Below are positions 42,104 to 49,463 of a DNA stretch of 64,000 bases, piece by piece. Numbering within the stretch: the first letter of the stretch is position 1; each line of letters begins with the position of its first letter. A program made the translations under genes and the position numbers. Source of the DNA: Dehalococcoidia bacterium (GTDB lineage Bacteria > Chloroflexota > Dehalococcoidia > Lucifugimonadales > UBA3495); the NCBI GenBank assembly GCA_022827095.1, contig JAJDTP010000005.1, forward strand, positions 310,001 through 374,000, read 5' to 3'. The notes beneath the pieces were generated by a model that saw only the letters and a program-made list of their open reading frames with translations, had not been told where the DNA came from and did no database searches.

Positions 42104-42210
42104 GTTTCAGGTGCGGCGTCCGATTGATCTGCGTCTGACTTGCCGCTATGCGGGGTTGGTGGTAGAAATAGGCATTGCTGCCTGATGAATGCTGCGATTG
42201 GAGGTGCAGA

Positions 42211-42621
42211 ATGCCCCGGGTCACTATCCAGGAAGCCTCACGGATCCTGAACGTATCCCAGGACGTGATCCGCAAGGACGTCCGCGCTGGGAAGCTACAG
42301 GCCACCAAAGAAGGTGGCCCCACCGGTACCCGATGGATGGTGGACATCCCGGACGACGTGGAAGAGTACACGGACGATTTCAAGGAAGGCATACACGATC
42401 TGGCGCGCTCGCTGACACCGTGGTGGTTCGACAATCCCCGCCGGGAGGGTGTGGTCCACTACCTGGAAAGCTTGGGCATCGAAGAGGTAGAGCCATTCTT
42501 CCTGTGCGGGGCCAAGGGCGAGGATATCTGGCCGGCCACCGGGCACGAGACGTGGCAAAGGTGTCCCGAGTGCGTCCTTGAGGTCCACGACCAGGGCATG
42601 CCGATGGAAACCAGAGAATAA
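42211..42621 (+). CDS. Small HTH (excisionase/MerR-like) protein
   Basis: 136 residues; ATG 42211 has GGAGGT at spacing 5. Residues 3-36 form a MerR/excisionase-like winged helix: VTIQEASRILNVSQDVIRKDVRAGKLQATKEGG. The rest has FFLCGAKGEDIWPATGHETWQRCPECVLEVHDQGM with a C-x2-C that might bind zinc. No integrase or phage gene is adjacent, so it may be a stand-alone regulator or a leftover of an integrated element. A terminator follows. Confidence 0.75.
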   Translation: MPRVTIQEASRILNVSQDVIRKDVRAGKLQATKEGGPTGTRWMVDIPDDVEEYTDDFKEGIHDLARSLTPWWFDNPRREGVVHYLESLGIEEVEPFFLCGAKGEDIWPATGHETWQRCPECVLEVHDQGMPMETRE

Positions 42622-42647
42622 ACACCCCGACCGCACGGTGTTTCAGT

Positions 42648-42677
42648 ACGAGCCGCAAGAACGCGGCTCGTTTCGCT
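42648..42677. terminator. Terminator after the HTH gene
   Basis: ACGAGCCGC (42648-42656), loop AAGAAC, GCGGCTCGT (42663-42671), then TTCGCTT. It also lies 20 bases past the stop of panE on the opposite strand. Confidence 0.7.
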
Positions 42678-42697
42678 TAAACCGTTACGCGCCCTAG

Positions 42698-43624
42698 TCA
42701 GGCCGTGCCTTGCGCGTAGGGTTTGAGGGCGGCATAGATCACGTCGTTGATCGGCGTGGCGACACCGGCGGATTCACCGGCGCGGACGACGGCGCCATTC
42801 AACGCTTCTAACTCCATGGGGCGGCCGGCCAACAGGTCGGCGTGCATGGACGCGCTCATGGCTCCTTTGGCGGACTCCATGTAGTCGAGGGTGTCGGCGA
42901 CGATGGTCGGCGAGAGGTCGACGCCGGAGCCACGGCCGGCCGCCTCGATTTCGGTCATGCAGCCCACGATGATCTTGTGCCACTCGGGACGGGGAAGGAG
43001 GTCGCGCAGGTATTCGCGGGCCAGCGAGGAAGTGCCGGCCATGGTGGTGATGAAGAGGAACTTGGTCCACAGGGTTACGGCGATGTCGTCCTCGGCCTCC
43101 GCGGGTACGGTTGCATCGCGGAAAGCGCCGCAGACGGTCTCGGCTCGCTGCTTGTGGGATGTGTCACTGCCCCGGATGCTGCCCGTGGCGATGCGGACGA
43201 TGTCGCCGGCCTGGGTGACGACGCCGGGTCCGGAGCGGCCGGCCTCGATGTAGGCGGCGCCGGGCAGGACGATGGCGTCGGGGAATGCTTCCACCAGGAG
43301 TGCGTAGGAGTCGATGCCGTTCTGCAGGCAGAGGATCGCCGTATCGGGGCCGACCATGGGGGCCATCGACGGCACGGCGATGGCGTTGTGGTAGGTCTTG
43401 GTTGTGAGCAGGGCCAGGTCAACGGGGCCAACATCGGCGGGCCGATCGGTGGCGGAGCAAGGGACGGTGAAGTTGCCGCGCTCAGTCTGCATCCTGAGCC
43501 CGTCGCGGCGGATGGCGTCGAGGTTATCGCCGCGAGCGATAAAGGTGACGTCGTGGCCGGCGCGAGCTAGCATGCCGCCGAAATAGCCGCCGATGCTGCC
43601 GGCTCCCATGACTGCCACTTTCAT
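42698..43624 (-). CDS. panE: 2-dehydropantoate 2-reductase (ketopantoate reductase family)
   Basis: NADPH-dependent reduction of ketopantoate in pantothenate synthesis. 308 residues: Rossmann start MKVAVMGAGSIGGYFGGMLARAGHDVTFIARG, LALLTTKTYHN with the family Lys, LCLQNGID (Asn), and the C-terminal helical domain with LWTKFLFITTMAG (catalytic Lys region) and GRPMELEALNGAVVRAGESAGVATPIND. Family members outside pantothenate synthesis exist, so the precise substrate is open. GGAG lies before ATG 43624. Confidence 0.85.
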   Translation of the reverse strand: MKVAVMGAGSIGGYFGGMLARAGHDVTFIARGDNLDAIRRDGLRMQTERGNFTVPCSATDRPADVGPVDLALLTTKTYHNAIAVPSMAPMVGPDTAILCLQNGIDSYALLVEAFPDAIVLPGAAYIEAGRSGPGVVTQAGDIVRIATGSIRGSDTSHKQRAETVCGAFRDATVPAEAEDDIAVTLWTKFLFITTMAGTSSLAREYLRDLLPRPEWHKIIVGCMTEIEAAGRGSGVDLSPTIVADTLDYMESAKGAMSASMHADLLAGRPMELEALNGAVVRAGESAGVATPINDVIYAALKPYAQGTA

Positions 43625-43662
43625 TGATTATAGCTCCTTTTCAGTACCGGAAGGTCCGCAGG

Positions 43663-44355
43663 TTACTGTGCGTCGAAAATCCTGGAGCGCACGTCGAACA
43701 CGAAGCCGGGCAGATCGGGGTCGGCGCTGACTGTATCGGGGTCTTCGAGCGCCAGGGGATCGACGCCGGGCCGGTAGATGTGAACCCGGCGTCGGAAGGG
43801 GTCGATCAGCCACCCGAGCATTGCGCCGTGGTCGATGTAGACCTGCATCTTGCGGTGGGCGCTGGCTTGGCTGTCGTTGCGTGACAGGATCTCGACCACG
43901 AAATACGGGCAGAAATCCAGTAGCCAGGTTTCTTCCGACGGGGTGTACGCCGCCAATTGTTCCGGTGACAGCCAAGCGGCATCGGGAGCGTAGCGGTCGT
44001 CTTCGGTCATCCGAATTCCCAGTCTGGCGCCGTGGGCTTCGCCGCCATAGTCTCTAGCCCACACGGCCAAATCGACGAAGAATTCCCCTTCCAATTTTGA
44101 TCCGTATTTGCTTTGCATGGGGGATATCAGCAACGCTCCTTCGGAAGTCAGTTCGAGTTTGCCCACCAATTCACGGTTGGCCTCGTTCAAATCGATCAGC
44201 CACTCGTCCAGTTTGACGCCTTCAATACCGACATCGGCCAGAAGTTTCAGCACCGGACGAAAGTCCAGATGAATGGGGGACGGGGTGGGGTCGCCGTCGA
44301 CCCACATGTTTTCCACGAATATGGCGGGGATTTCCGTTGTCGGTTTGGCAACCAT
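43663..44355 (-). CDS. Uma2-type (DUF820) nuclease-fold protein, second copy
   Basis: 230 residues from ATG 44355, with AGGAGG at spacing 9. The core FCPYFVVEILSRNDSQASAHRKMQVYIDHGAMLGWLIDPFRRRVHIYRPG carries the Glu and Lys of the PD-(D/E)XK site, and DDRYAPDAAWLSPEQ holds the Asp. The first 70 residues are unlike the copy at 4554, so the two are distant paralogues. Role unknown. It lies 38 bases upstream of panE on the same strand. Confidence 0.83.
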   Translation of the reverse strand: MVAKPTTEIPAIFVENMWVDGDPTPSPIHLDFRPVLKLLADVGIEGVKLDEWLIDLNEANRELVGKLELTSEGALLISPMQSKYGSKLEGEFFVDLAVWARDYGGEAHGARLGIRMTEDDRYAPDAAWLSPEQLAAYTPSEETWLLDFCPYFVVEILSRNDSQASAHRKMQVYIDHGAMLGWLIDPFRRRVHIYRPGVDPLALEDPDTVSADPDLPGFVFDVRSRIFDAQ

Positions 44356-44435
44356 GGCTTCGGCCCTCCTGGGCGGTGAGTATGCCACAGATGGCCCGGA
44401 AGCGTGGAATAGACCAAGTCTAACGACCGGGCTCG

Positions 44436-44464
44436 TTGACGGTGATTATTGCCGGTGCTAAATT
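44436..44464 (+). promoter_or_regulatory. Promoter of the second LLM-class gene
   Basis: -35 TTGACG (44436-44441), 17-base spacer, extended -10 TGC-TAAATT (44456-44464). Predicted start about 44471; GAGGAGGG precedes ATG 44510. Confidence 0.6.
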
Positions 44465-44509
44465 GGCGGCAATGATGATCATTATCGCCCCACTCTGAGG
44501 AGGGCCCGC

Positions 44510-45637
44510 ATGACTGCCAAAATGGATTTTGGACTGTTCACCACCTGGAACGCCGTTTACGAGGGCGACAAGGTTCCCTGGGACCCGGATTACCAGGGTG
44601 GAAAGTTGCTTGAGGCCGCGGCGTACAAGCAGAACTTCAAAGAAATCGACCACATCGAGGAAGCAGGTTGGGACTACGTCTGGTTCGGCGGCGGTCACTT
44701 CTCCACGCAGGGCAGCATGGACCCGCAGTCGCTGATGCTGTCAGCCGTCATCGCCAACCACACCGAGAACATCAGGATCGGCACGTCCATCCACCGGCCG
44801 ACGCTGCGGTTGCCAGGTGAGACCGTTTCGGAGCGGGCGCTGCCCCACGAACGCTACGCCTTTGACAATCTCCAGCTGGAGGACCCCTTCCAGGTCGCCG
44901 AGCAGGTCGCCATAGTGGACCAGGTCAGCGAGGGGCGGTTCATCTACGGACCCGGGGCGCGCACACGTGGTTCCGACGAACGCCGGGAGTATTTCTACGA
45001 GTACCTCGAGCTGCTCAAGCAGCTCTGGAACGAGGACAGGTTCTCCGGATTTGAGGGCAAGTACTTCAACTATCCGGCGTTCTACGAAGACTACATGAGC
45101 ATTCCCAAGCCGGTTCAGAAGCCCATGCCGATGCTCCTACCGGTGGACAGCCAGGAGAGCTTCGTGCCCATGGGCGAGCACGGGTATCGGATCGCCATTG
45201 GCGCCGGCAGCTCGCCACACAACCTGCGCGGTTCCGCCATCTTGAGGCAAGACGTGCAGGATTACCGCAAGGCGTGGTACGACGCGGGACACGAGGGTCA
45301 TCCCAGCACGGTGGTGCGCGTGCCGACTTTGGTCGCCGACACGCAGGAGAAGGCGGACCGCCGGGTCGACGACCTCATGAACTTGGCCCGCATCTATTAC
45401 GCCGGTCGGCTCGCCATCGGGAGCACCGACGCGGGCAGCGCCGGCCCCGAAGCCACCCAGGAGGTCAACCTCTTTGGCACGCCGGAAGAGGTGGTCGAGA
45501 AGATCCACATGTTCCGCGAGCAGTTCACCACGGACGAGATCATGTTCGAGTGCAACTGGACGTCGTCGGTTCCGCGGGAAGTGGTCATGGACACGCTGAA
45601 GTGCCTGTCCGAAGACGTGATACCGCACTTCAAGTAA
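44510..45637 (+). CDS. LLM-class (luciferase-like) flavin-dependent oxidoreductase
   Basis: 375 residues with the luciferase-like barrel: MDFGLFTTWNAVYEG, EEAGWDYVWFGGGHFSTQG, NIRIGTSIHRPTLRLPG, DPFQVAEQVAIVDQVSEGRFIYGPGAR, EYLELLKQLWNEDRFSGFEGKYFNY, and C-terminal FGTPEEVVEKIHMF and EDVIPHF. It is longer than the copy at 10247 and closer to alkanal/long-chain monooxygenases. Own promoter and terminator, so monocistronic. Such genes are numerous in SAR202-like genomes, where they are thought to attack recalcitrant organic matter. Confidence 0.87.
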   Translation: MTAKMDFGLFTTWNAVYEGDKVPWDPDYQGGKLLEAAAYKQNFKEIDHIEEAGWDYVWFGGGHFSTQGSMDPQSLMLSAVIANHTENIRIGTSIHRPTLRLPGETVSERALPHERYAFDNLQLEDPFQVAEQVAIVDQVSEGRFIYGPGARTRGSDERREYFYEYLELLKQLWNEDRFSGFEGKYFNYPAFYEDYMSIPKPVQKPMPMLLPVDSQESFVPMGEHGYRIAIGAGSSPHNLRGSAILRQDVQDYRKAWYDAGHEGHPSTVVRVPTLVADTQEKADRRVDDLMNLARIYYAGRLAIGSTDAGSAGPEATQEVNLFGTPEEVVEKIHMFREQFTTDEIMFECNWTSSVPREVVMDTLKCLSEDVIPHFK

Positions 45638-45660
45638 TCGGTACAGAATCCGATTGGCGC

Positions 45661-45701
45661 ACCCGCCCCGCTGTGCGACAGGTTTGGGGCGGGTATTCTT
45701 T
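45661..45701 (+). terminator. Terminator after the LLM-class gene
   Basis: ACCCGCCCC (45661-45669) and GGGGCGGGT (45686-45694) form a 9-bp stem, then ATTCTTTTA. Confidence 0.78.
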
Positions 45702-45723
45702 TACCGAGGTGTGAAGCTTTCAA

Positions 45724-46083
45724 ATGGGAACGTTTGCAACAACAGTACGCGTCGGCAATCCTGCCGGAGGAGACACGTTTGAAGTGGAAGCGCTGGTGGA
45801 CACCGGCGCGTCTCACTCCATGTTTCCTGCGTCGCTTCTGGACGCCTTGCACATACCCCGACGCTCGCAATTCGACGCTATTCTGGCCGACGGGACGGAA
45901 GTGTCGTATTGGAACGGTCGTGTCCTGATCGGGATCGACGGGCGAGAGGAGATTTGCTTGGCGTTATTCGGTCCGGAAGGTGATGAGAGCAGCGTGATTG
46001 GAGCGACGACGCTACAGTTGTTGATGTTCAAGGTGAATCCGGTTCGCGAGGTTTTGGAACCCACCACTCGGGTGCGCCTCTGA
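45724..46083 (+). CDS. Retropepsin-like aspartic protease
   Basis: 119 residues, a single-lobed aspartyl protease domain: EALVDTGASHSMFPASLLDAL with the catalytic Asp26 in DTGA, flap-like ILADGTEVSYWNGRV, and the second hydrophobic-hydrophobic-Gly element SSVIGATTLQ. Bacterial proteins of this size act as dimers like retroviral proteases. There is no signal peptide. The substrate is unknown. Confidence 0.8.
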   Translation: MGTFATTVRVGNPAGGDTFEVEALVDTGASHSMFPASLLDALHIPRRSQFDAILADGTEVSYWNGRVLIGIDGREEICLALFGPEGDESSVIGATTLQLLMFKVNPVREVLEPTTRVRL

Positions 46084-46113
46084 TGCGGTGCGATCCTCTG
46101 GGAAACCTCGGCG

Positions 46114-46650
46114 TTATTGCTGCTGTTGCTGCTGGACGAAGCGGCGGTAGACTTCTTCCTCGGACAGGGCTTCCTGGTGGAACCAGTTGTCGTCGATGAC
46201 TTTGTAGACGGCGCTGAGGCGTTCCAGGATCTGGTTGGTCAGCAGCAGGGCGTCCAGGGGTGATTGGGGCATCGCACTGTCGTCCTCCAGAGTCAGAACG
46301 GCCTCGGACAGGGCGCGGATTAGCTCCACTGTGCCCACATGGGTGGCATTGCCGCGAGCGGTCGTCAGGCTGTGGTAGATGGACGATACCTCGTGCCGCC
46401 TCAGGAGGAGTTCCAGGGCGCGGCGCGGGTCTTCGGTTGGTATGCCGCGGATGGCGGCGGCGCTATTGAGGGATTGTTGGAGGGCGACCATGTCGCTGCC
46501 GTTCTCCACAGCGACGCGGGCGAAGTTGTTGATGACGCGCGTGGTGTTGTCGGCGCGCTCCAGCCAGCGGCCCATCCAAATCAGGTTGTACACCCTGGAG
46601 TCGGTGAGCCACCGGTCGGGGCGATAGGCAATTGACCTGGGTTCTACCAT
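46114..46650 (-). CDS. Short alpha-E (DUF403) domain protein
   Basis: 178 residues, mostly helical; YNLIWMGRWLERADNTTRVINNF is the family signature. Alpha-E proteins are usually about 310 residues; this copy is little over half that and ends in a run of Gln (QQQQQQ). It is the last gene of a three-gene operon with transglutaminase and circularly permuted ATP-grasp genes, the standard partners of alpha-E, thought to make or process a peptide-like product or modify proteins. Exact chemistry is unknown. Confidence 0.82.
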   Translation of the reverse strand: MVEPRSIAYRPDRWLTDSRVYNLIWMGRWLERADNTTRVINNFARVAVENGSDMVALQQSLNSAAAIRGIPTEDPRRALELLLRRHEVSSIYHSLTTARGNATHVGTVELIRALSEAVLTLEDDSAMPQSPLDALLLTNQILERLSAVYKVIDDNWFHQEALSEEEVYRRFVQQQQQQ

Positions 46651-46695
46651 GTGGGGTCGTCTCCTCCGGGGGTTTAATTGGGGAACGCAACACGG

Positions 46696-47607
46696 TCACA
46701 TAACCCCGTCGCTGGAATGCAGCAGGTTCAGGGCGTCGTCAACGGAAACGGAGTCCCGGTCGAAGAAGCACTGGGCGGTGGTGAAATCGAGATGTCCGTC
46801 GCCGCGGGAAATAAAGGAACCGGAAACCGGCGGGACTTCCGAGTAGTCGCGCCCGACGCCAAATTTCAAGTAGTCGGCGCCGAGGTCGATGACGACGCCG
46901 CGGGTGGGATCGGCGGGCAACCACCCGAGGTTTGGGTGCAGGAACTCGACCCAGGCGTGGGTCTCGCCGGGTTGGCGCGTGAGCAGGCCGCTGACGTACC
47001 GCGCGGGGATGCCGAGGGCCCGGAGCATGGCCAAGCAGAGGTGGGCCTGGTCCTGGCAAACGCCGCGCATGGAGACGAGGACGTCGGCCGCGGTGGTGTT
47101 GACCGACGTGAGGCCGCGTTCGTATCGGACGTTGGCGTAGATCCAGTGAACGACGTTATTGACACAGTAGAGCAACGTGTCTGCTCCGGCGCAGGCTTCC
47201 CGGGCGGCATCTTCGACGCCCGTCGGGTCGGCTAGGCGCGATGCGGTAAGAAATTCCTGGGCTTCCAGGCCGTGTTCGGCGCCGGCCAGAATGACGTCGG
47301 GCGCATCCACGATGCGACGATTCAAGCTGACCTGTCCGGTGGCGGCGATGATGAGTTCGTGGTGCGGCGTGGTGACCCTGACGCGGTGCACGGCGTTGCC
47401 CAATCGGTCCGGATACTGGATCTGGCGACCCTGCGGGAAGGTGGCCACGCTGCAGGGCCCCGGCGTCTGGCAATCATCGGCGAAGGGCGACAGCCGCAAG
47501 AAGTTGTCGTTTTGCACCACTGTGTCGGTGTAGGTATAACGAGCCACGTAGACATAATGCACCGGGATCGTCTCGACTGTTATCGGACCACCCAGCTCGG
47601 TTTGCAT
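46696..47607 (-). CDS. Transglutaminase-like cysteine protease-fold protein
   Basis: 303 residues. The N-terminal domain (TIPVHYVYVARYTYTDTV, NAVHRVRVTTPHHELIIAATGQV) and the catalytic triad Cys184 (RGVCQDQAH), His217 (THAWVEF), Asp233 (LPADPT) match the bacterial transglutaminase family that travels with alpha-E and ATP-grasp proteins. Its start overlaps the upstream ATP-grasp gene by 28 bases. Length is normal. Confidence 0.88.
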   Translation of the reverse strand: MQTELGGPITVETIPVHYVYVARYTYTDTVVQNDNFLRLSPFADDCQTPGPCSVATFPQGRQIQYPDRLGNAVHRVRVTTPHHELIIAATGQVSLNRRIVDAPDVILAGAEHGLEAQEFLTASRLADPTGVEDAAREACAGADTLLYCVNNVVHWIYANVRYERGLTSVNTTAADVLVSMRGVCQDQAHLCLAMLRALGIPARYVSGLLTRQPGETHAWVEFLHPNLGWLPADPTRGVVIDLGADYLKFGVGRDYSEVPPVSGSFISRGDGHLDFTTAQCFFDRDSVSVDDALNLLHSSDGVM

Positions 47608-48956
47608 GATCCTCCTGACGAGTTGTTGGTGACCCGGCTGTTCGCCTCGGACACGCGGGTGAGACCTCCGGGGAAGACGGTGACCTCCCCGCGGCCGTTT
47701 TGCACCGCGAACACGCGCAGGTCGACGTGGCGCTCCTCAAATTCGCCACTGGTCTCGTCGAAGACAAGATGTCGGGAGAAGTCCAGGGTCTCCTGAGCGA
47801 TGAAGACCTGGGGCTGCTCGATCAATTGCTGGGCCAGGCGGCTGCGGTAACCTTTGTCCAGATCGGGCATTATGAAAACGCCCAGCCCGCCGTATCCCTG
47901 ACGCGTCTTGAGCACCAGACTGTCCAGGTTCTGCAGCACGTATTGACGGTTTTCCGGGGACCGCAAGTCGTAGCTCCGGGCTTGTTCCAGGATGGCCTCT
48001 TCTCCCTGATAGGCTTTTATCATATCGGGCACCCAGAGGAACACCAGCTTGTCGTCGCAGGCACCCGTGCCCATGGCGTTGACGAGCACGACCTTGTGAT
48101 CCAGGTACGCCTCGGTCAGGCCGGGGACGAAGAGCTCGAGGTCCTCCACGCGGCGGTAGACGAGATCGACCTCGAAGTCGCCGTCCAGGCAACGGGCCCA
48201 CACGCGGCCGTTATGCCCGACGTAAAGGTCGGAGCCTTCCACCAGGGGGATGTCCAGCAGCTCGGACAGGTAGCGGTGCTCGAAAAAGGCGGAGCCGAAC
48301 TTGCTGTCGGTGAGCAGGACGCAGACCGGCGAATCGGTTTCACACAATGAGGCGAACATGTCGAGGTAGGCGGAGCGGATGTCGTAGGGAACGATGTCGT
48401 AGCCGCCGGCCAGTTCGGGTAGTACGTTCAGCCCGATCTGGGTGGTCTTGAGCTGGTAGGCGATGCCGGAGGGGATGCGCAGGTTGTCTTCCAGGATGAC
48501 ATAACGGCCGTCGCCCATGTGGACCAGATCGATGCCGTACACGTGGACGAAAACGTCGGATGCGGGGCGATAGTCCTGCAACTCGGGGTTGTAGTACTGG
48601 CAGGAGTACATGACGTCCGGCGGGACAACCTGCTGGTCGCCGCAGTAAAGGTCCAGCAGGAAATGGTTGATGGCTTTGAGGCGTTGCGCGACACCGCGGG
48701 AAATGGTGTCCCATTCGTCGGCGGGAATCAGACGGGGCAGCCAGTCGGTGGGCACAGTGCGGAACTCGCGGGGATCGAGCATGAAGGTGAAGGCGTCCAG
48801 GGCTGCGGTGTCGTTGGCGTCGCGCCATCGCTGCTGGAGTTCAGGCACCCCGAGACCGTTCAGGCTGTCCATGAGGGGCTGGTAGACGGGCCGCGTGGAT
48901 CCGTCGGAGTTGAGGTGTTCGTTCAAGGTGGTTTTGGAGATGTCCCCGGTCAGCAT
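47580..48956 (-). CDS. Circularly permuted ATP-grasp protein (type 2)
   Basis: 458 residues from ATG 48956. VYQPLMDSLNGLGVPELQQRW (about 23-43), HVYGIDLVHMGDGRYVILEDNLRIPSGIAYQL, VYRRVEDLELFVPGL, VLVNAMGTGACDDKLVFLWVPDMI, LVLKTRQGYGGLGVFIMPDL and a C-terminal NNSSGGSCKPSWVV are family marks. ATP-grasp enzymes form amide or thioester bonds using ATP. First gene of the three-gene operon. Confidence 0.9.
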   Translation of the reverse strand: MLTGDISKTTLNEHLNSDGSTRPVYQPLMDSLNGLGVPELQQRWRDANDTAALDAFTFMLDPREFRTVPTDWLPRLIPADEWDTISRGVAQRLKAINHFLLDLYCGDQQVVPPDVMYSCQYYNPELQDYRPASDVFVHVYGIDLVHMGDGRYVILEDNLRIPSGIAYQLKTTQIGLNVLPELAGGYDIVPYDIRSAYLDMFASLCETDSPVCVLLTDSKFGSAFFEHRYLSELLDIPLVEGSDLYVGHNGRVWARCLDGDFEVDLVYRRVEDLELFVPGLTEAYLDHKVVLVNAMGTGACDDKLVFLWVPDMIKAYQGEEAILEQARSYDLRSPENRQYVLQNLDSLVLKTRQGYGGLGVFIMPDLDKGYRSRLAQQLIEQPQVFIAQETLDFSRHLVFDETSGEFEERHVDLRVFAVQNGRGEVTVFPGGLTRVSEANSRVTNNSSGGSCKPSWVVR

Positions 48957-49041
48957 TGGCCACCAGATCCTTTGGAGGGTTTGCGTGGAACAGAAGGGAT
49001 AGGAGCGCGGTTGGGGAGGCGGAGGGTCGAATAACGGCCCA

Positions 49042-49050
49042 CTTATACCA
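49042..49050 (-). promoter_or_regulatory. Extended -10 promoter of the ATP-grasp operon
   Basis: Minus-strand TGG-TATAAG (49050-49042). A TTGCAA about 19 bases upstream may be the -35. Leader of about 80 bases to ATG 48956. Confidence 0.42.
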
Positions 49051-49200
49051 GCGTACAACGTGTGCGTTGCAACAGGGTTAACGATTTGTAACAAAGAGAT
49101 TTCGCGGCAGTCGGGTAGGACGCGCGCGCAGTTGCGTCTGAACCATCATTTCCAGCGTGGCGTGGGAATCGCGTGATGGTAACGGCGTTTCTTCCAGCGA

Positions 49201-49232
49201 CCGGATTCCCGCGCTGCGCTCGCAATGACGAA
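49201..49232. repeat. Family A right arm
   Basis: CCGGATTCCCGCGCTGCGCT, then CGCAATGACG. The 5' half differs from the consensus (GATTGCC to GATTCCC). Confidence 0.5.
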
Positions 49233-49275
49233 GCGGGCAGGCGTGAACGTCCGGCCCGAATGGCTTCGTTGCGCC

Positions 49276-49309
49276 AACGGGATTGCCGCGCTGCGCTCGC
49301 AATGACACG
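49276..49309. repeat. Family A right arm
   Basis: AACGGGATTGCCGCGCTGCG, then CTCGCAATGACAC; a near-perfect arm 75 bases after the previous one, same orientation. Confidence 0.58.
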
Positions 49310-49370
49310 TCGCCGGCGACCGGGAACAGCTGGGTGAAGGTGGCCCGGCTTTTCGCTGAACTGGCGGTTA

Positions 49371-49379
49371 TGCTATACT
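49371..49379 (+). promoter_or_regulatory. Extended -10 promoter of tig-clpP-clpP-clpX
   Basis: TGC-TATACT (49371-49379). Predicted start about 49386, just before a leader hairpin at 49391. Confidence 0.55.
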
Positions 49380-49390
49380 CGGCTGCGTTC

Positions 49391-49427
49391 GCGGGCAGGC
49401 CGGTATCGACCACCCTGCCCGCCGTTT
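49391..49427 (+). promoter_or_regulatory. Terminator-like hairpin in the tig leader
   Basis: GCGGGCAGG (49391-49399) and CCTGCCCGC (49414-49422), followed by CGTTTTA. It is transcribed at the very start of the tig mRNA and could attenuate it. The aprB leader has a similar layout. Confidence 0.5.
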
Positions 49428-49463
49428 TATGCAGATTCAACCGGGCACAGGAGCGTATCGGCG

